The notes beneath the pieces were generated by a model, which was not told the DNA's origin, ran no database searches, and saw only the letters and a program-made list of their open reading frames with translations. The position numbers and the translations under genes are program-made. 64,000 nt of DNA, taken from Armillaria gallica (Eukaryota > Basidiomycota > Agaricomycetes > Agaricales > Physalacriaceae). Position 1 is the first letter of the stretch. Each line of letters starts with the position of its first letter. This document shows positions 14,062 to 26,400 of the stretch, piece after piece. The stretch lies in NCBI GenBank assembly GCA_037576215.1, contig JBANDB010000008.1, positions 620,001 through 684,000 of the forward strand, written 5' to 3'.

Positions 14062-14098
14062 TTTTTTTTTAAGACCCCATCGAGCCGACCGACCGACC
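14062..14098. repeat. T-run plus CCGA tandem repeat, copy 2
   Basis: Nine T at 14062-14070 followed by CCGACCGACCGACC at 14085-14098. The spacing and order are the same as in the copy at 13726. The bases between the two elements are only loosely alike. Confidence 0.6.
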
Positions 14099-14478
14099 AA
14101 CCGGGTATTCCGGCTTGACGGTCCGGTACCCCCTTGTTAGGATATATGAGTTCGTGTACAGGGACATTGGTTGGTTGAAGAGTACGACGGCAATGAATGA
14201 ATGGTATCGAACGTCACCTATTGCAGCTCTGACTCGAATCGCCAAAATAAGAGGGGATAAACAGGCGTACTGGTAGTAGCGCTTGTTACGCTTATGCCAT
14301 GTTGTAGCTCCAAGAGAGACAGAAGAGGGCGCAGCAGAAGCGCGGGGACTGGAAGCTGTCCCAATCAAGTAGTATCGTAAACCAGACTCAACGATCGTTC
14401 AATGGACGTAGAACATTGATCGAGACCGGGTCTCAAAGGTTGATCGATCGTGTACTATTAATGGAATAAACTTAATAT

Positions 14479-14582
14479 GGCTCAATGGTCTAGTAGTATG
14501 ATTCGCGCTTCGGGATAAGTGATCCAGTGCTTACGTAGGCATCATATGTGCGAGGTCCCGGGTTCAAGTCCCGGTTGAGCCC
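14479..14582 (+). tRNA. tRNA-Pro (anticodon CGG) with a 32-nt intron
   Basis: A full cloverleaf can be folded. The 7-bp acceptor stem GGCTCAA/TTGAGCC is perfect, with discriminator C. The A box TGGTCTAGTAG overlaps the D arm. The anticodon stem is CGCGC/GTGCG with one G-U pair. The anticodon CGG lies at 14511-14513 and is followed by G37. The intron is 14515-14546, exactly between positions 37 and 38, the usual place for nuclear tRNA introns. The T arm is CCGGG TTCAAGT CCCGG. A TTTT at 14584-14587 is the Pol III terminator. It decodes the CCG proline codon. Confidence 0.94.
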
Positions 14583-16309
14583 TATTTTATTGGACGATGA
14601 TGCATTCCAACTTTTCTTTTTCAAAAATGCTTAAAGGCGTTCACTTATCTCAGAAGATTTGCGTGAGTACGGCTGTGTTTCTTTCGTGATCGGGCTTTCC
14701 AGTTCCGATTGCTAAATTGGGCCTCTGTCCGATCAGCCACCACGACGGTCTTGCCTTCAACATATGTGACCATGTGTGCTAAAACGATGACCACTGTGAA
14801 GTTCTTACACCCTTTATTGGGCATTACTCTGCTCACTGCGCCTTCTACTACCCAACTCCGGCGTTGTATCTGACTGGTGACTGCGTTGTTTATCTCCTAG
14901 GCTTCTTCGAGACGCAGCTTCAGCGCCCCTCAACTACGGGTATTCCGATACACTTCACGTACCGCAGCCATAGTGACCCAAGTTGTGACGGCTTGTCTTG
15001 AATGTGTAACTATCCTTCTTTCCTGCGACATCTACCATTGAATCCTACTTATGCACTCGCTCTCCTCCGACGCTTCAAGTTCATTTGTATGCGTCAAGTT
15101 GTCGTAACTAGGAGTACACGAGTTCAGCTCGCCATTTCACCTTAGACGTCTGCACGTAAACTAAGCGTAGCATGCCGATACAAACTTTATATTTACGCGT
15201 GCACTGCGTTGCTTCATTCACGAGTCACGGCATAATGACTTCTTGTCACCCTGCCGATCATTACCTTCTCCCGTCTGCGTTATGCCTTGGCTCAGATATT
15301 TATCCGAGCCTCGTGTAGGCCGCCTGCCAGAAATAGCATGTGCAAGCCGGTTCAGTTGCATCCGCACTTGGCGACGTCTAGGGCGGAGGGAGCACCTCCC
15401 GATTGAGGAGAAATTTCTTGCTTCTCTTTTCTTCATTTCCCAGGTTTCGGACTAAGATAAAATGTGGCTAACATCCCTTGGGAATATGCGAGTGCAACGT
15501 GCCTCCACTCCTCGGTTCGGGGGTACTCTCCAAGGAATAGCTCCTTGCCTCCCATTTACGCAACCCATGTCCTAGAGAAAACGTAACCGAGGGAATAGTG
15601 AGTTCGCTGTCATGATGATAAGATGTTCTAGACATGTAAATGCATTGATGTGGCAATGATTTTCGATCCATTCAATTATGCATTGCTTCCCTGGACTTCG
15701 CTTTATCATAATCACTAGATCTAGACACAACATAGTCGGCTGCGTAAATTAGTTTCTCGGACTCAATCGTGGGTGTGATTGCCTACATCTTTTTTGGTTA
15801 GCTGCTGGTTTTTACCAGTGGACCAATAGACAGAGTGGGATCGGTGGCTTGTTAAGACTTAAGAAGAGTTCGCCAATACATATCTCATCACCCGAGACTC
15901 CCACAATGCGCCGCAACTGAGGTATGATACGATTTTGTGCACTGGTTATGAGGCCACAGTGCTAAGTAGTTGATTCTTCTACGGCAGTGAAATGATACGA
16001 TATGTCGAAGAGATATAAAAATATCGCAGCTTGAGAGAACTGCGCATTTACTAACAGCCACATACGAAAAAACAGGCAAGATAGTCAACATGAGGAAGGT
16101 CGAACGCGAAGAACTCCCAGTAGAAGTGAGGCGTTAAATTGCCACTTCTCGATACCGTATCGCGAACAGACTCATGAAGATTGTGAAAACGACCAAAAAA
16201 GGGCGACCAAGATATCAATCAAGTTTTTGGGTAACCTTCGTGTGTGCGTGTACATGGTGCGAATGAAGTAATGCTACATAGTCCCAGCTTCAAGAAAACG
16301 CGAAAAGTA
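14583..16309. other. Gene-free stretch, nothing supported
   Basis: Pol III terminator of the tRNA at the left end, 3' flank of the glycoprotein gene at the right end. No open frame with motifs or consistent splicing in between. Confidence 0.5.
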
Positions 16310-17709
16310 TCAAAGTACTATAACGGTGCCTACCAACGAGAACAGCAGAGCAGAACCCACAGAATAAATATATCTATCACATCCGTCCAAAGACCGTACC
16401 AAGGAGAAGGCAGCGGATGATTGCGTTGCGGTAGCTGAAACTTGGGCTTTGGCTGTTGTTGCACTCGACCCCGTAGGAGATGCCTAATCAAAATGTAAAT
16501 ATCCTGGTCTCACTTCAGAAATATTCTCTTACTGATGAAGTTATGGTTGAGGATTTTGAGGTTGTAGTGCCGGCGGCCCCAAGAGCGGTGACGGTGGTGC
16601 ACTGGGAGGATGAGGGAATTGGGTGGGGAGCAGGTGTGTTGGGTTGCCCCTGCTGCCAGGTCACTCCATCGTACACACCCATGGGCTGGCCACTGTCACC
16701 CTGGCACGATTCAAATACTCCAGAGCTGTAGTTAGCGGGCATGTTCCATGCACAACCCATGACGTCATAAATGTGTTGACCTGAAAAGGAGATTAGATAT
16801 AGGAACCTGGTGAGAGAAAGGATGAATACTCACACCACCCTGGGGCATTGTTACCGGTAGGGTTACAAGCCCGGAAGCAGAATTGGTCGGCGGCCATGAA
16901 ACTCTACAAACACCGTCAGTACATACCTTCGACAATAGAAATATAACCCACCGTCCACTCGTGTATCTGCTGGAGTTCTCCGAATGCTGATGAGAAGACT
17001 AACCCACCAATCGGGTTACCATTTCCGTCTGCTCCATGAGGATCCAGCTCTCCTCCGCTGTCGCCGGCTGGGACGTTCATCTTTGTGAAGTCTCCAACAC
17101 CAGTGACTTGAACCTGCGATATTCATATTGATCAGCGAATGGTTACCTCCCCTATAGCTTTGACTCACGAAATCTGGCGTCTTAACGAAATGAGCGCCGG
17201 TGATAGCGTCCGCAGGGATCGTGCGAGTACCGTAGCCCGACTAAGAGATGATCAGAATCGACGCAAAAACGTACGCTGAAAAATAGTTACCTTGAGGCAC
17301 CACGAGACTTCAATACGCTGTACGATACGAATAAGTCCAAGCTGCAGTAAGGGTGGTTTTCTAAACGTACCTCGGTCTCTCCGATTCCGGAGTTTGGGCC
17401 GGGTTCGGGTGGACTCCAGAGGCAGCTGCATGTGATTGAGATAGGGATGTGCCCCAATATGGCGGCAACTTACAAGTCATCGATTGAATTAACTGCAGAA
17501 AAGTTAGCGGGGGTCTCTTTATGCAGAAGAGTCCACGTACTGTAGGCATTTTGACAGTTCGACTTTTGGTCGTTTGTTGTCCCGCACTTGTTTGTGCCGG
17601 CCTGGCCCTGTTCGGAAGTTGCTGGGGCGTTGCTCGGCAGATAAGTTGCGGTGTATTGAGCGTAAGCAGCACCTGCGAACGAAGAGAGAAGTGCGAATCG
17701 AGAAACCAT
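16310..17709 (-). CDS. Secreted GPI-anchored glycoprotein, macrophage-activating-glycoprotein-like
   Basis: Model with nine exons: complement(join(16310..16483,16533..16780,16834..16903,16952..17113,17169..17240,17291..17317,17371..17425,17474..17492,17541..17709)), 331 aa. All introns are 48-55 nt GT-AG. The protein starts with a signal peptide (MVSRFALLSSFAGAAYAQ). It continues with a Cys-containing conserved domain that includes NAYINSIDDFCLWSPP, GAHFVKTPDFVQVTGVGD, AGDSGGELDPHGADGNGNP and GWCQHIYDVMGCAWNMP. A Ser/Thr-rich linker and a hydrophobic tail (VGSALLFSLVGTVIVL) fit a GPI anchor. As I recall, basidiomycete genomes annotate this family as macrofage activating glycoprotein. The biochemical role is unknown, probably at the cell wall. 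The last intron (16484-16532) is needed to reach the GPI tail; without it the protein stops at 16515. Confidence 0.86.
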
Positions 17710-18318
17710 TGTGGATGTGTGTGTGAATGTGTGAATGGGACTGAAGAAGATAATTTTCATCCGTTACTGCGCTCTGGTATAAGTAGGGGAACGCCATACC
17801 AGAAACATCAACATTGTCTGTGTACGATCGAAACCTCATCAAGACATCTCCACTAGTGTTGACGAAGCGGACTCAAATTAACGATCGTATCACTGAGACG
17901 GGACCGTGAGCGACTAGACACTGACAGGTGTCCTGCAAGATCCTTGTCAGGAGTATATGGATGCTGTACGACAGAGCGAGCCGGGGTTATTTTAGTAGCA
18001 CAGCGATCAACTGAAACCTACGAGTCCCGAAGGCAGTACGTGTAATTCCTCCTTTTTTCAACGCACTCGTGCGGGCTTCATTCTGACGAGCATGAGTCGA
18101 TGGAGTCTTCACGTGCCAATGAGTTTTAGATCTGGATTAAGAGGCGAAGACGAGACATGAGGAAAAAAGAAAGACTATCATAGTGAATCAACATACGAGA
18201 CATAGATAACACGAGTTTCCTACGATTTCGAGAACAGGGCACCCAGGCACCGATGTAGGCGGCGCTCTCAGACCGTACACACCAGGAGGCGGTTTAGTGC
18301 AACATTATGATTCGCGTT
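17710..18318. other. Intergenic, upstream of the glycoprotein gene
   Basis: Contains the promoter side of the minus-strand glycoprotein gene. TATA-like AT-rich bases are absent in the first 100 bases. No open frame with recognisable features. Confidence 0.4.
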
Positions 18319-19231
18319 TCATCTGAAAGATAAGGATGCTAAAGGTAAGAGTCTGGAAGGTTCGATACTACTGGACGCACCAGTGGAGAAAGTAAGGTCG
18401 TGGGCGTAGGGCCGAAGTTCTAAGAATATCTCGGTATCAGTATGGTCTAGCGTCGATTCCCATCTGCCATCCGCTAACGACTTGATAGCGAAAGCGCATA
18501 CATCCAGTAAATCTGAAAACAGGTAAATATCCTGCATTAAGTAGAGCGGACTGGTGACGCACGAGGGGCCGCAGTGCATCTCAATGAGATCCGTACTTGG
18601 GCGCTCTGGAAATAACTGCCCACGCTCTTTTTCATCGTACGTGACTCAACGTTCAACATTGGCAATCAGGTTGCATCTGAATAAGGTGCGATACAGTCGA
18701 GTACAATCTGGTAGAGACAGATGAGAAAGTGTCGACGAACAAGAGTAACATATCGCACAAGTCAGGTCAACGGCATTCGTAATGGCATCTCTGGATTGCG
18801 ATACGTCCCGTCGTGGTACATATTCGCCGAGACTGTATTGGACCTGAAGTGTGGTCAGACTTGCGCATACTGGGCAACTCTAGCTCCTCTGAGAACATCG
18901 GTACACACCCTTCTTAACAGAAGAAAACGACAGTGTCTCGACGCAACGCGGACTCCGAAAAGGCGCATATACCCAGCTCTTCAGGCGCAAATCCGTGAGA
19001 AAAGAAGGAGCCATCAGAGATAAGAAGCTGACGCACCCAGCGTCGTTGTCTACAGCCCATACATGACCGACTTCCTGGGATTCGGGGGGTACCTTCATCG
19101 CTGTGTTATAACGTTTCTTCCGAAGGTCGGAAACATATTTTTCTGGGATTGATAAGAAAATTTGAGAGTCCAACACGGATCCATCGGAATATCAAAAACT
19201 CACCAGATTTCAGCGTAGAAGCTGCAGCCAT
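18319..19231 (-). CDS. Hypothetical multi-exon protein, model uncertain
   Basis: I do not recognise this product. A start ATG at 19231 gives a short exon (19204..19231) ending at a strong GTGAGT donor. A CCCAG acceptor leads into an open frame with KYVSDLRKKRYNTAMKVPPE, and further down NAVDLTCAICYSCSSTL and SLPDCTRLYRTLF. A GTTGAG...CCAG intron then bridges into a frame containing STDLIEMHCGPSCVT and LLDVCAFAIKSLADGRWES. The frame ends at 18319. Two introns (19143-19203 and about 48 nt near 18618-18665) are good. The joints around 18,910-19,050 are ambiguous. Composition looks protein-like, but there is no known domain. It could also be a decaying gene. Confidence 0.4.
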
Positions 19232-20341
19232 TGAGCAGAGCAAAAGCAGGAAACGGTACCCACAACGGCGCGATGATGGGGTTAGAGTCAGCGTGCGCAA
19301 CGACCAAACAAACAAAGCATCTCTTCCTCTTACTCCCATCACCTAACATCAGGGTGTCCCTTTTCCCGACGCGTCCTTACCCTGTACTGGCTATTGTTAA
19401 CACTGCCTGAGAAGGCTAGGATAAGCTTACAATAATAGTCTCGAAATCCGCGATAACGAGGTGCCGAAATGCTCTCCTAGATCGCACAGAGAAGCCAGCC
19501 TTTGCGATATGGATACAGAATGGACATCTGTCCGACTGGGTCATTGTACACCCGTTTTCCCCATATCTTGCACGATAACTGACAGGCAATCTTCAGGCGA
19601 TGTATCCTGACCACTTCGCAGGTCGGGAACGAAAGCACTATCTATGTCGACAGAACTTCCGACTTCGAAGGTGCTTCGAATACCCCGTTCCTTTATGGCA
19701 ATCCAGGGCGTCAATCGCTATTTGATCGCAGGTAGAAGGTCCCAGGCGAGGAGAATTGCGTGGACTGAAAATAGCATGTGCGTCGGGCCTATTTTTGTCT
19801 GGCTCGCGTTGATCTCTATGCGTCCATTTTGGCAGACTCATGCGTGCTCTTCTATGCGTAGCATGCGTAGAAACGTTCAAATGGAACTGTTCTTGACTGG
19901 AGAAGCTACCTATATACGTCGCAACACCATGAAGCGGGCCCTAGACACTGCCTCGACTCCACAGATACGAGGTCGTCGGCCTTTATGTGACAGGCCGAAG
20001 AGGTTTCCAACTCATTGAACTCTTCCCATGGATAAAGTTCACAACAAACAGAGGAAGTTTCTTTGGTGCTATCATATCGCAGCTCCAGGTCAATCGTACA
20101 TCCGGTTCTCGCGCCGAATCTTTTGAATTCCGGAACTCTTCCATCAGCGGCTCTTCATTCTATACACGGCATCCTGTACAACAAGCAACTGCGTGAATTT
20201 TGCCAGCAAATCAATCCTAGATAGCGGTGAGTGAATTGTGCTTCGATGCCCGGGTTGAATGATGTAATTTTCTTTTCAATCAGCGATGCTAAAAAGGAGC
20301 CCTAGCTGAACTGTTCTCTTCGTCTTTTTCAACACTCTACG
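19232..20341. other. Intergenic, nothing supported
   Basis: Lies between the divergent uncertain gene and the MFS gene. It should carry both promoters. The open frame at 19644-20018 shows no motif. Confidence 0.4.
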
Positions 20342-23300
20342 ATGAGCTCTCCCTATCCCAGACTTAATGGTGACGAAGAGTCGATCAGTCGCGGTGGAGA
20401 CGAGACATCAACGTCTTTTCGTCGGACCTTAAACCGCCTGCTCAATGGCGACCGCGACGAGCGCCGTTCTTTGCGGCGGAGGGAGGATGTCAACGAGGAG
20501 CCGACTGAGAGACTGCCAGTACCCACAGTTTTACCGTCCCCAGATGTGTACTCGACACTATTACCAACTCTTTCCATCATTGTGTTATCCATTGTACGTC
20601 GATTCCCACTACTTGTCCCCATTCTCGCTGATGAGAAGGACCACACAGACGATGTTGGGAGAATTCCTGTTGGCCAACGTCTCGACACCCTTTTTGTTGT
20701 TTATGGTTAAAGGTCAGTGCATTAGTTCTTGTTATCGACCTGCACTCAAGCAGGAGTAGATTTTGGCGTGTTAGCTGACGACGCGGAGGTCGCATTCTGG
20801 ACCGGCATATTAGGTACTCTATCGACCTATCGGCCAGTCTGGCCGTCTGATGCCTCTCAATAGTGTCCGCCTTTTTCTTGACGCAATTCGCGACTTCGCT
20901 TCTTTGGGTTGGCCCATCCAATTATTTAGTTTTATATCTTCTGACTTCCTTTCTTCCATAGGCTACGGTGGCGAACAAGTACGGATGTCGTTTGGTATTA
21001 GTTGTATGTCTGTTCGGTGGCTCCATCACATGCACTGTCTTTGGACTATGTAAAAATATCGAGCAAGCCTTGGCCGTACGTTTGTTGCAAGGTATATTTG
21101 GTGGCGCTGTTGGAGTCGCAAGAGGTGCAGTGGCATCCATCACTGATGAAAGCAACTCGGGAAGAGCTTATGCAATCTTGGGGTGTGTACTTCCTGTTAG
21201 ATCTCCTACATCATGTTGAACAACTTTCCAGGTTCTGTTGGGGATTCGGAGGTGTCGCTGGTGCGATTGTTGGCGGGTTCTGTCAGTCAATCTGCGGCGC
21301 TCTGATTGTGTGTGGCTTACGTTCCTTTTTTACAGTTGAAAGTCCCGCCACCAAATGGCCAGGAGCTTTCGGCTCCGAATCTGTCTTCGCTTTATACCCA
21401 TACCTCTTACCATGCGCAGTTGCTGCATTCATCACATCCATCGGTAAGGTTCAAGTGTCTCTTCCTTGACCTTTGTTTAACGTATATGTTAGGCTCGATC
21501 CTGGCTTGTTTCCTCGATCGAGATGGAGGTTCAGCGACTACCGTTGCTCCTTCGGAGCCTGAGAAAAACGGAGAAATACCCTCCCCTATCCCGGAAGAAG
21601 AGTCTCTTACAGCCAGTCCGAATGCAAACGACGAGGCTTTTCCGCGCACGTTCACTGGAGAATCTTTGAGCAAGACTCTGACACAAAAGCTATCCGGCTA
21701 CTTATCAGCGCGTGGACAGGATACACCAGATACTACTGGACCGAAACCCGGACCTTCTGCGTCTGCCGCACTACCGATACTCAGGTCGAACACGTTCTCG
21801 AAGGCGAGCCGAACTGCTGGTTATGGGACTTTTACCAGCAGATATGGTCAGAGTTTCGGAGCGAGGCGTGGAAGCACGACAAGTTCTGTCCTGCCTTCCT
21901 CGAATGTCCGAAGAAGGCGAAGCAGCGACGCGAGCCTCGCTCACCGTATGGTCATGGCCAACGAAAACACAGTCAACAACATTGCTGACCTTTGGGTCGC
22001 GGCGGCGATGAACGCAGATAACGAAGACGGAGATCAGACAGACGATGATTTGTCTGATGACGATTCTATAGATGCGTCCCGAGGACGCCGGTATTCCAGA
22101 AGTAATACTGCGTCTCCGTTTTCTCGCCGCTCAATTTCACAGCAGAACGCGGGCGGCACGCCTACTCTTCGGCCTGTGCCTCTTGGTGCCTCTCCGCATC
22201 CGCAGACCAGACTTCTTCGGCAAGACTCTCTTGCTCCATCGGTGGATACGGTGTCGAGAGGGATGCCCTCGATATACACCAACACGGGTATTGAGTCCTC
22301 ACCTGCGCCGGGGGCGCCATCAATGTTGTTTCGTTCGGATACGCTGATGTCTAATACCGATGCGCTCACGACGATTCTGGAAGCGCGAAAATCACAGATC
22401 GAGCCGGAGCGACCTCCCTCAATGTGGTCAAAGTTGCCGGGCATGATTATCCTGCAGTATGGACTGCTGGCGCTGCATACGACGACCCACGATCAGTTAT
22501 TTATGTCATACCTTGTAACGTTTGTCCATTCTTTTTCGTGTGCTTACTCCTGTCGCTGATTCTCATCGCAAATAGAGATTATAACTCGGGTGGTCTCAAC
22601 CTTAGTGCTGGCGGTTTTGCGCAGATTAGTTGAGAACCTCTGTTGGATTGTGTACGATGTCATACTGACCATTCTTGTAGTTGCCATAATGTGCATCTTT
22701 CAAATTGCGTATCAGTTCTATCTGTATCCGTGCGTTTTGTGTGCCTTTCTCTAGAGCGGAAGACTTATTTGGGCTGTGCATAGTAACCTTGGGCATGTCT
22801 TGCTGTCAGCGTTTATTTGTGGCTGATTGAGCTGACACCCGTCGTAGGCCGCCTCGCGGAAGACTCTCGCATCTAGCCATGTTCCGGCTTGGTTCGTTCT
22901 TGTTCATACCGTCGTATTTGACGGTGGTATTGTATCGCGTTCCTTTTGCGAGTGCGGATAGTGATGGCGGCTTTGTGCTGATGACCGGTTAGTCTTCTCC
23001 GCCTTCCTGAATTCTATAATTCTTGATCAGTGCATACAATATTCTTCCAGCTCTCGCTGTCAGCACGTATGTGTTCTTCCTCTTGTCAAACTTGAAGTTT
23101 CGCCCTGATCGATCGTAATACAGCGCCGTAAGGTTTTGCGGAGTAACATTTGCTTTCACTTCTGTGGCGATCCTTTTGAATTACAGTGAGTGATGCGATG
23201 CCCTCACGTCCCTGGTACATATTCTCATAATGGCTTTTACAAGTGTCTCCGCCCGAAGCGGTTGGCTACGCCAATGGGGTGGCGCAAAGCATTGTTAGTC

Positions 23301-23497
23301 TTGCTAGATGTTTTGGTCCTGTCTTGGGTGGTTACGTAGGTGTTTCCACCTCTCGTTATATGCAGGGATTGACGATGATTTTATTCTAGCTATGGTCCAT
23401 TAGTATAGACGGCAACCCAAGTGGATATCCGCTCGGATTCATCGCAGTAGGCGCGGTCTGTGCGATGGCAGTTTTGCATAGTTTCCTTATCCGATGA
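20342..23497 (+). CDS. MFS transporter with a very long central loop
   Basis: Model with 16 exons: join(20342..20593,20649..20712,20760..20813,20864..20907,20962..21182,21232..21281,21336..21443,21493..22537,22576..22628,22681..22729,22784..22792,22848..22987,23051..23066,23124..23185,23244..23335,23390..23497), 788 aa. The fold is read from MFS-type segments. These are FLTQFATSLLWATVANKYG (TM2 and the DRxxGRR-like loop), VRLLQGIFGGAVGVARG, the FCWGFGGVAGAIVGGF helix, PYLLPCAVAAFITSIGSILA, and in the second half YPNLGPPRGRLSHLAMFR and SIVSLARCFGPVLGGY. Residues of about 280-590 form a Ser/Arg/Asp-rich loop encoded in one 1,045-nt exon, probably cytoplasmic and phosphorylated. Fungal relatives are plasma- or vacuolar-membrane transporters. 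The substrate is unknown. Oddities: a 9-nt microexon followed by a GC-AG intron, and a 38-nt intron (22538-22575) that is the least certain joint. Confidence 0.92.
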
Positions 23498-26400
23498 CGA
23501 ATATCCTTATGACTCAGAATTATCTTCTCGCTTTCGACGCCATTCCGCTTTAACGCCGCCACAATAGACAATGTATATCATATCCAAAAAAGGAAGCAAA
23601 ATACCTTGTGGGATCATTGATAGTTTTCGTTCGTAATCTTTTCCCGTAAACTCTTGACCAACGGTATCTGTTACCTGTCGGGGAGTAACGCGAACAAGCC
23701 ATCTTATGTCCAGCTCTCAAGTTACCCGTGTCGTCGGCAGGTGTCAACCATTGACCATGAGTGACTAAAAACATGCGAGATTCATCCCTCTTTCATACGT
23801 GAGTTCCTTGTCACTTTCTATATCCGACCGCGCTGAATTAAGATACAAGCCGTCGCCAGGAGTCGTGCCCCATCAGTTTGATGTTCCTTCGGTGGCAGTT
23901 GACTGCTATAGAACGTCCGCGACGCCACCGGGTATTGTGGTTTCGACGGTGGAGGGATTTGGGGATGCTTCGCCGTCCCTCACTGACATTGTCTTTACCT
24001 CCATGGGTTCCGCTTTAGACCGGCTTCAGACGTGGGTGCGAAAGGGCCATACCGTCGAAGCTGATCGCATGCCGTTCTATTAATCCCAATAGGTTCGTCG
24101 CGACCTTCTTTTTAGCAAACCCTTGTCAAGGGTCGGCCGTAACAAAATGAAATTCGGACCAGTTCCTGTCAATCCTCAGAAATGAACTCGTTCATGGTTG
24201 CGTATCGAGCATGGATCTTCTTGCCTTCGGAGATATGCAGAGTTACGATACATTGGGCTGTTCTGCTAAAAATGGGGGAAACTTCTCAAGCTGGATGCAC
24301 GTGAGGGAGATTCAAACGGACATTCTCTGCTAGTCTACCTCCACCTCCAAGCTGAGAACTATTCCACAGTCCGGAATCCTAACGTTGTTTTCAGATCATG
24401 ATCTTGGTTCCAACTTGGGCGCGTCTCAAAGCCACACCAATACTTTACAGGATTTGGCTACATTGACACCACGGTCAAAGGCGACTACCCAGAGTTATGT
24501 TAACGCTGTGGCTATCAGACCGCCTGTCATTTTTGGCACAGCCTTCTTCCTCTATGATTCGCTGGATTTGAAGTCTCAACGTCCGTGTAATCGTAGCTGG
24601 CTCACTCCATTAAGCATGGCCGTAAGAAGTGTGATTCCTAGGTTCGGGATAATCCTTGCACATGTTGAACCGAAGCTACCCCGATTTTCGTACCTCCATG
24701 AAGGTGAGCAAGTCTCGGCATTTGTGGGATTGATATGGAAACATTTTTGCGTAGGAATATGTAGATTCATAGCCAATGCGAACTTTCTCCTAGTATGGCC
24801 GCTCTCATTGGCAGTGAAGAACAGGATACTGCCTAAGTAACGTCCAGATAGCGGTCAATCAATATCCTCATGAAAAGATAGGCGTGCAAGGGCTGCTCTG
24901 CATTAAGTCATATCGGAAGTACTCCACGGATCTAATGACGCCATAGATGGCTCGACGTAAAAGCATTCAGGGATGCGAGTTCCAGTAGGTGGAGAAGCTC
25001 GTTTCGCGGCAGGCAAAGCTGAAATCTTCAAGCAGCTTGTGCCTTTCGTATGTCTATGTTCAGATGGGAAGACAACTACATGGACAGCATGGTGGAGGTG
25101 TATGCGATGATATATTTTCATCGACCCGTACAGCTAGATTCACGCAGAGGCAACGAGAGAAACTTCTTGCCAAGATGTTGTCTATGGGCACCCACGTCAA
25201 AAATTAGAATACGAATCGCCTTGATCCATCCTCTCGTACCTTGGATGAACGGTGGCCTGATATATCGGCATCTGTCAATTTCGACGCTCGCAACCTCCAT
25301 GGGGTAATGAGCCGCTGGGTCTCCCTTTGCTCGGTACTTGCTAACCATTTCTGAGATTTGATTCCTAGACGGCCGACCTAGCCTTTCAATAATCTGTTAA
25401 TACTGTCATCACTTGATAGCAGTGGCCGGGGCATCACTCAGGCTGTTGCTAGCCGCAGTATCGAACCGTATCGAACTATGAGGTGCCAACGTCGCGCTTT
25501 TCTTTACATGTACTAGCCTTACACTCGTGCTGATGGTCATAGTGCTTAGCTCTCGGGTCTCCATCATCAATAATTCTAAGAACGTCTTTCAGCTAGTTCT
25601 GTATTCGACAGCCGAGATTGTTCCCATGCTCCTAGGAGTTCACCACGGGCGCCTGTAGCATATGTGTTAATACCGTCGTCGAACGACATGAGCTGCAGTG
25701 GTCGTACGAATTGCTTGACCTACTCTTTCAAATAGTCACCCGTCTCATTTGATCCGTCCAAGCGACGTGACAACTTCCCTGTCTCTCCTTTTGAACTCCA
25801 CAAATCTTGTAGTAGACTTGTACTAGACTCGATGCCATACATAAGGCAAGAAATGAAAAAGGTTACTCTCACATCGGTGTGAACACGCAATATATTATCG
25901 CAATCGCTATTCATTCGACGTGCCCTCGTGATAGAAATAGACTTCAGAGCGCTCGTCCTAAAGGATTTTCTGTGAGGGGTAGGTTTGTTTCGTAATTGGG
26001 CGCCGGGATCCTTGAAACGTTATCGCCATGGGATTCGAACGTACAATATCCCCCGATTTCACTCAAATTTCAACACCTCGAAGGTCAGTCGTTCGCGGCA
26101 TCGTATGTTAAATCTGCTTCTGGGATAGCGAAACAGTAGTAACTCCTATTTCGCAACTTGAACTCTCAACAGGTTTCAACGCATCAGATTCTCCGTTTCT
26201 AGTATGGAATCTATACACAATATTCTTCGCGGCGAAAGGGACCGACTCCAATAGAGTATATCTTAGTGCCGATGGATCTGATTCCTGCCGAAATCTTCAC
26301 CCAGATTTTGCTACCCGCATTCGACACCCTATATGATGTTTTCAACAAATTATCTGTCCGTAGTGTTGGGACTAAGATCATCGAACAGAGGCCTTCTGTT

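Larger units (their letters stand above)
11702..14478. other. Gene-free stretch with twin simple-repeat motifs
   Basis: No supported gene. Two short motifs about 336 bases apart each combine a run of T with a CCGACCGACCGACC tract, at 13726-13762 and 14062-14098. Open frames such as 12837-13154 plus and 13371-13652 minus have no recognisable features. Confidence 0.45.

Noticed and set aside
24385..24840. Frame with AVAIRPPVIFG, epimerase-like
   Set aside because: Only one short motif; no Rossmann start, no YxxxK and no splice partners. At most a fossil.
26030..26050. GGATTCGAACG resembling a minus-strand B box
   Set aside because: No paired T stem and no cloverleaf on the minus strand.
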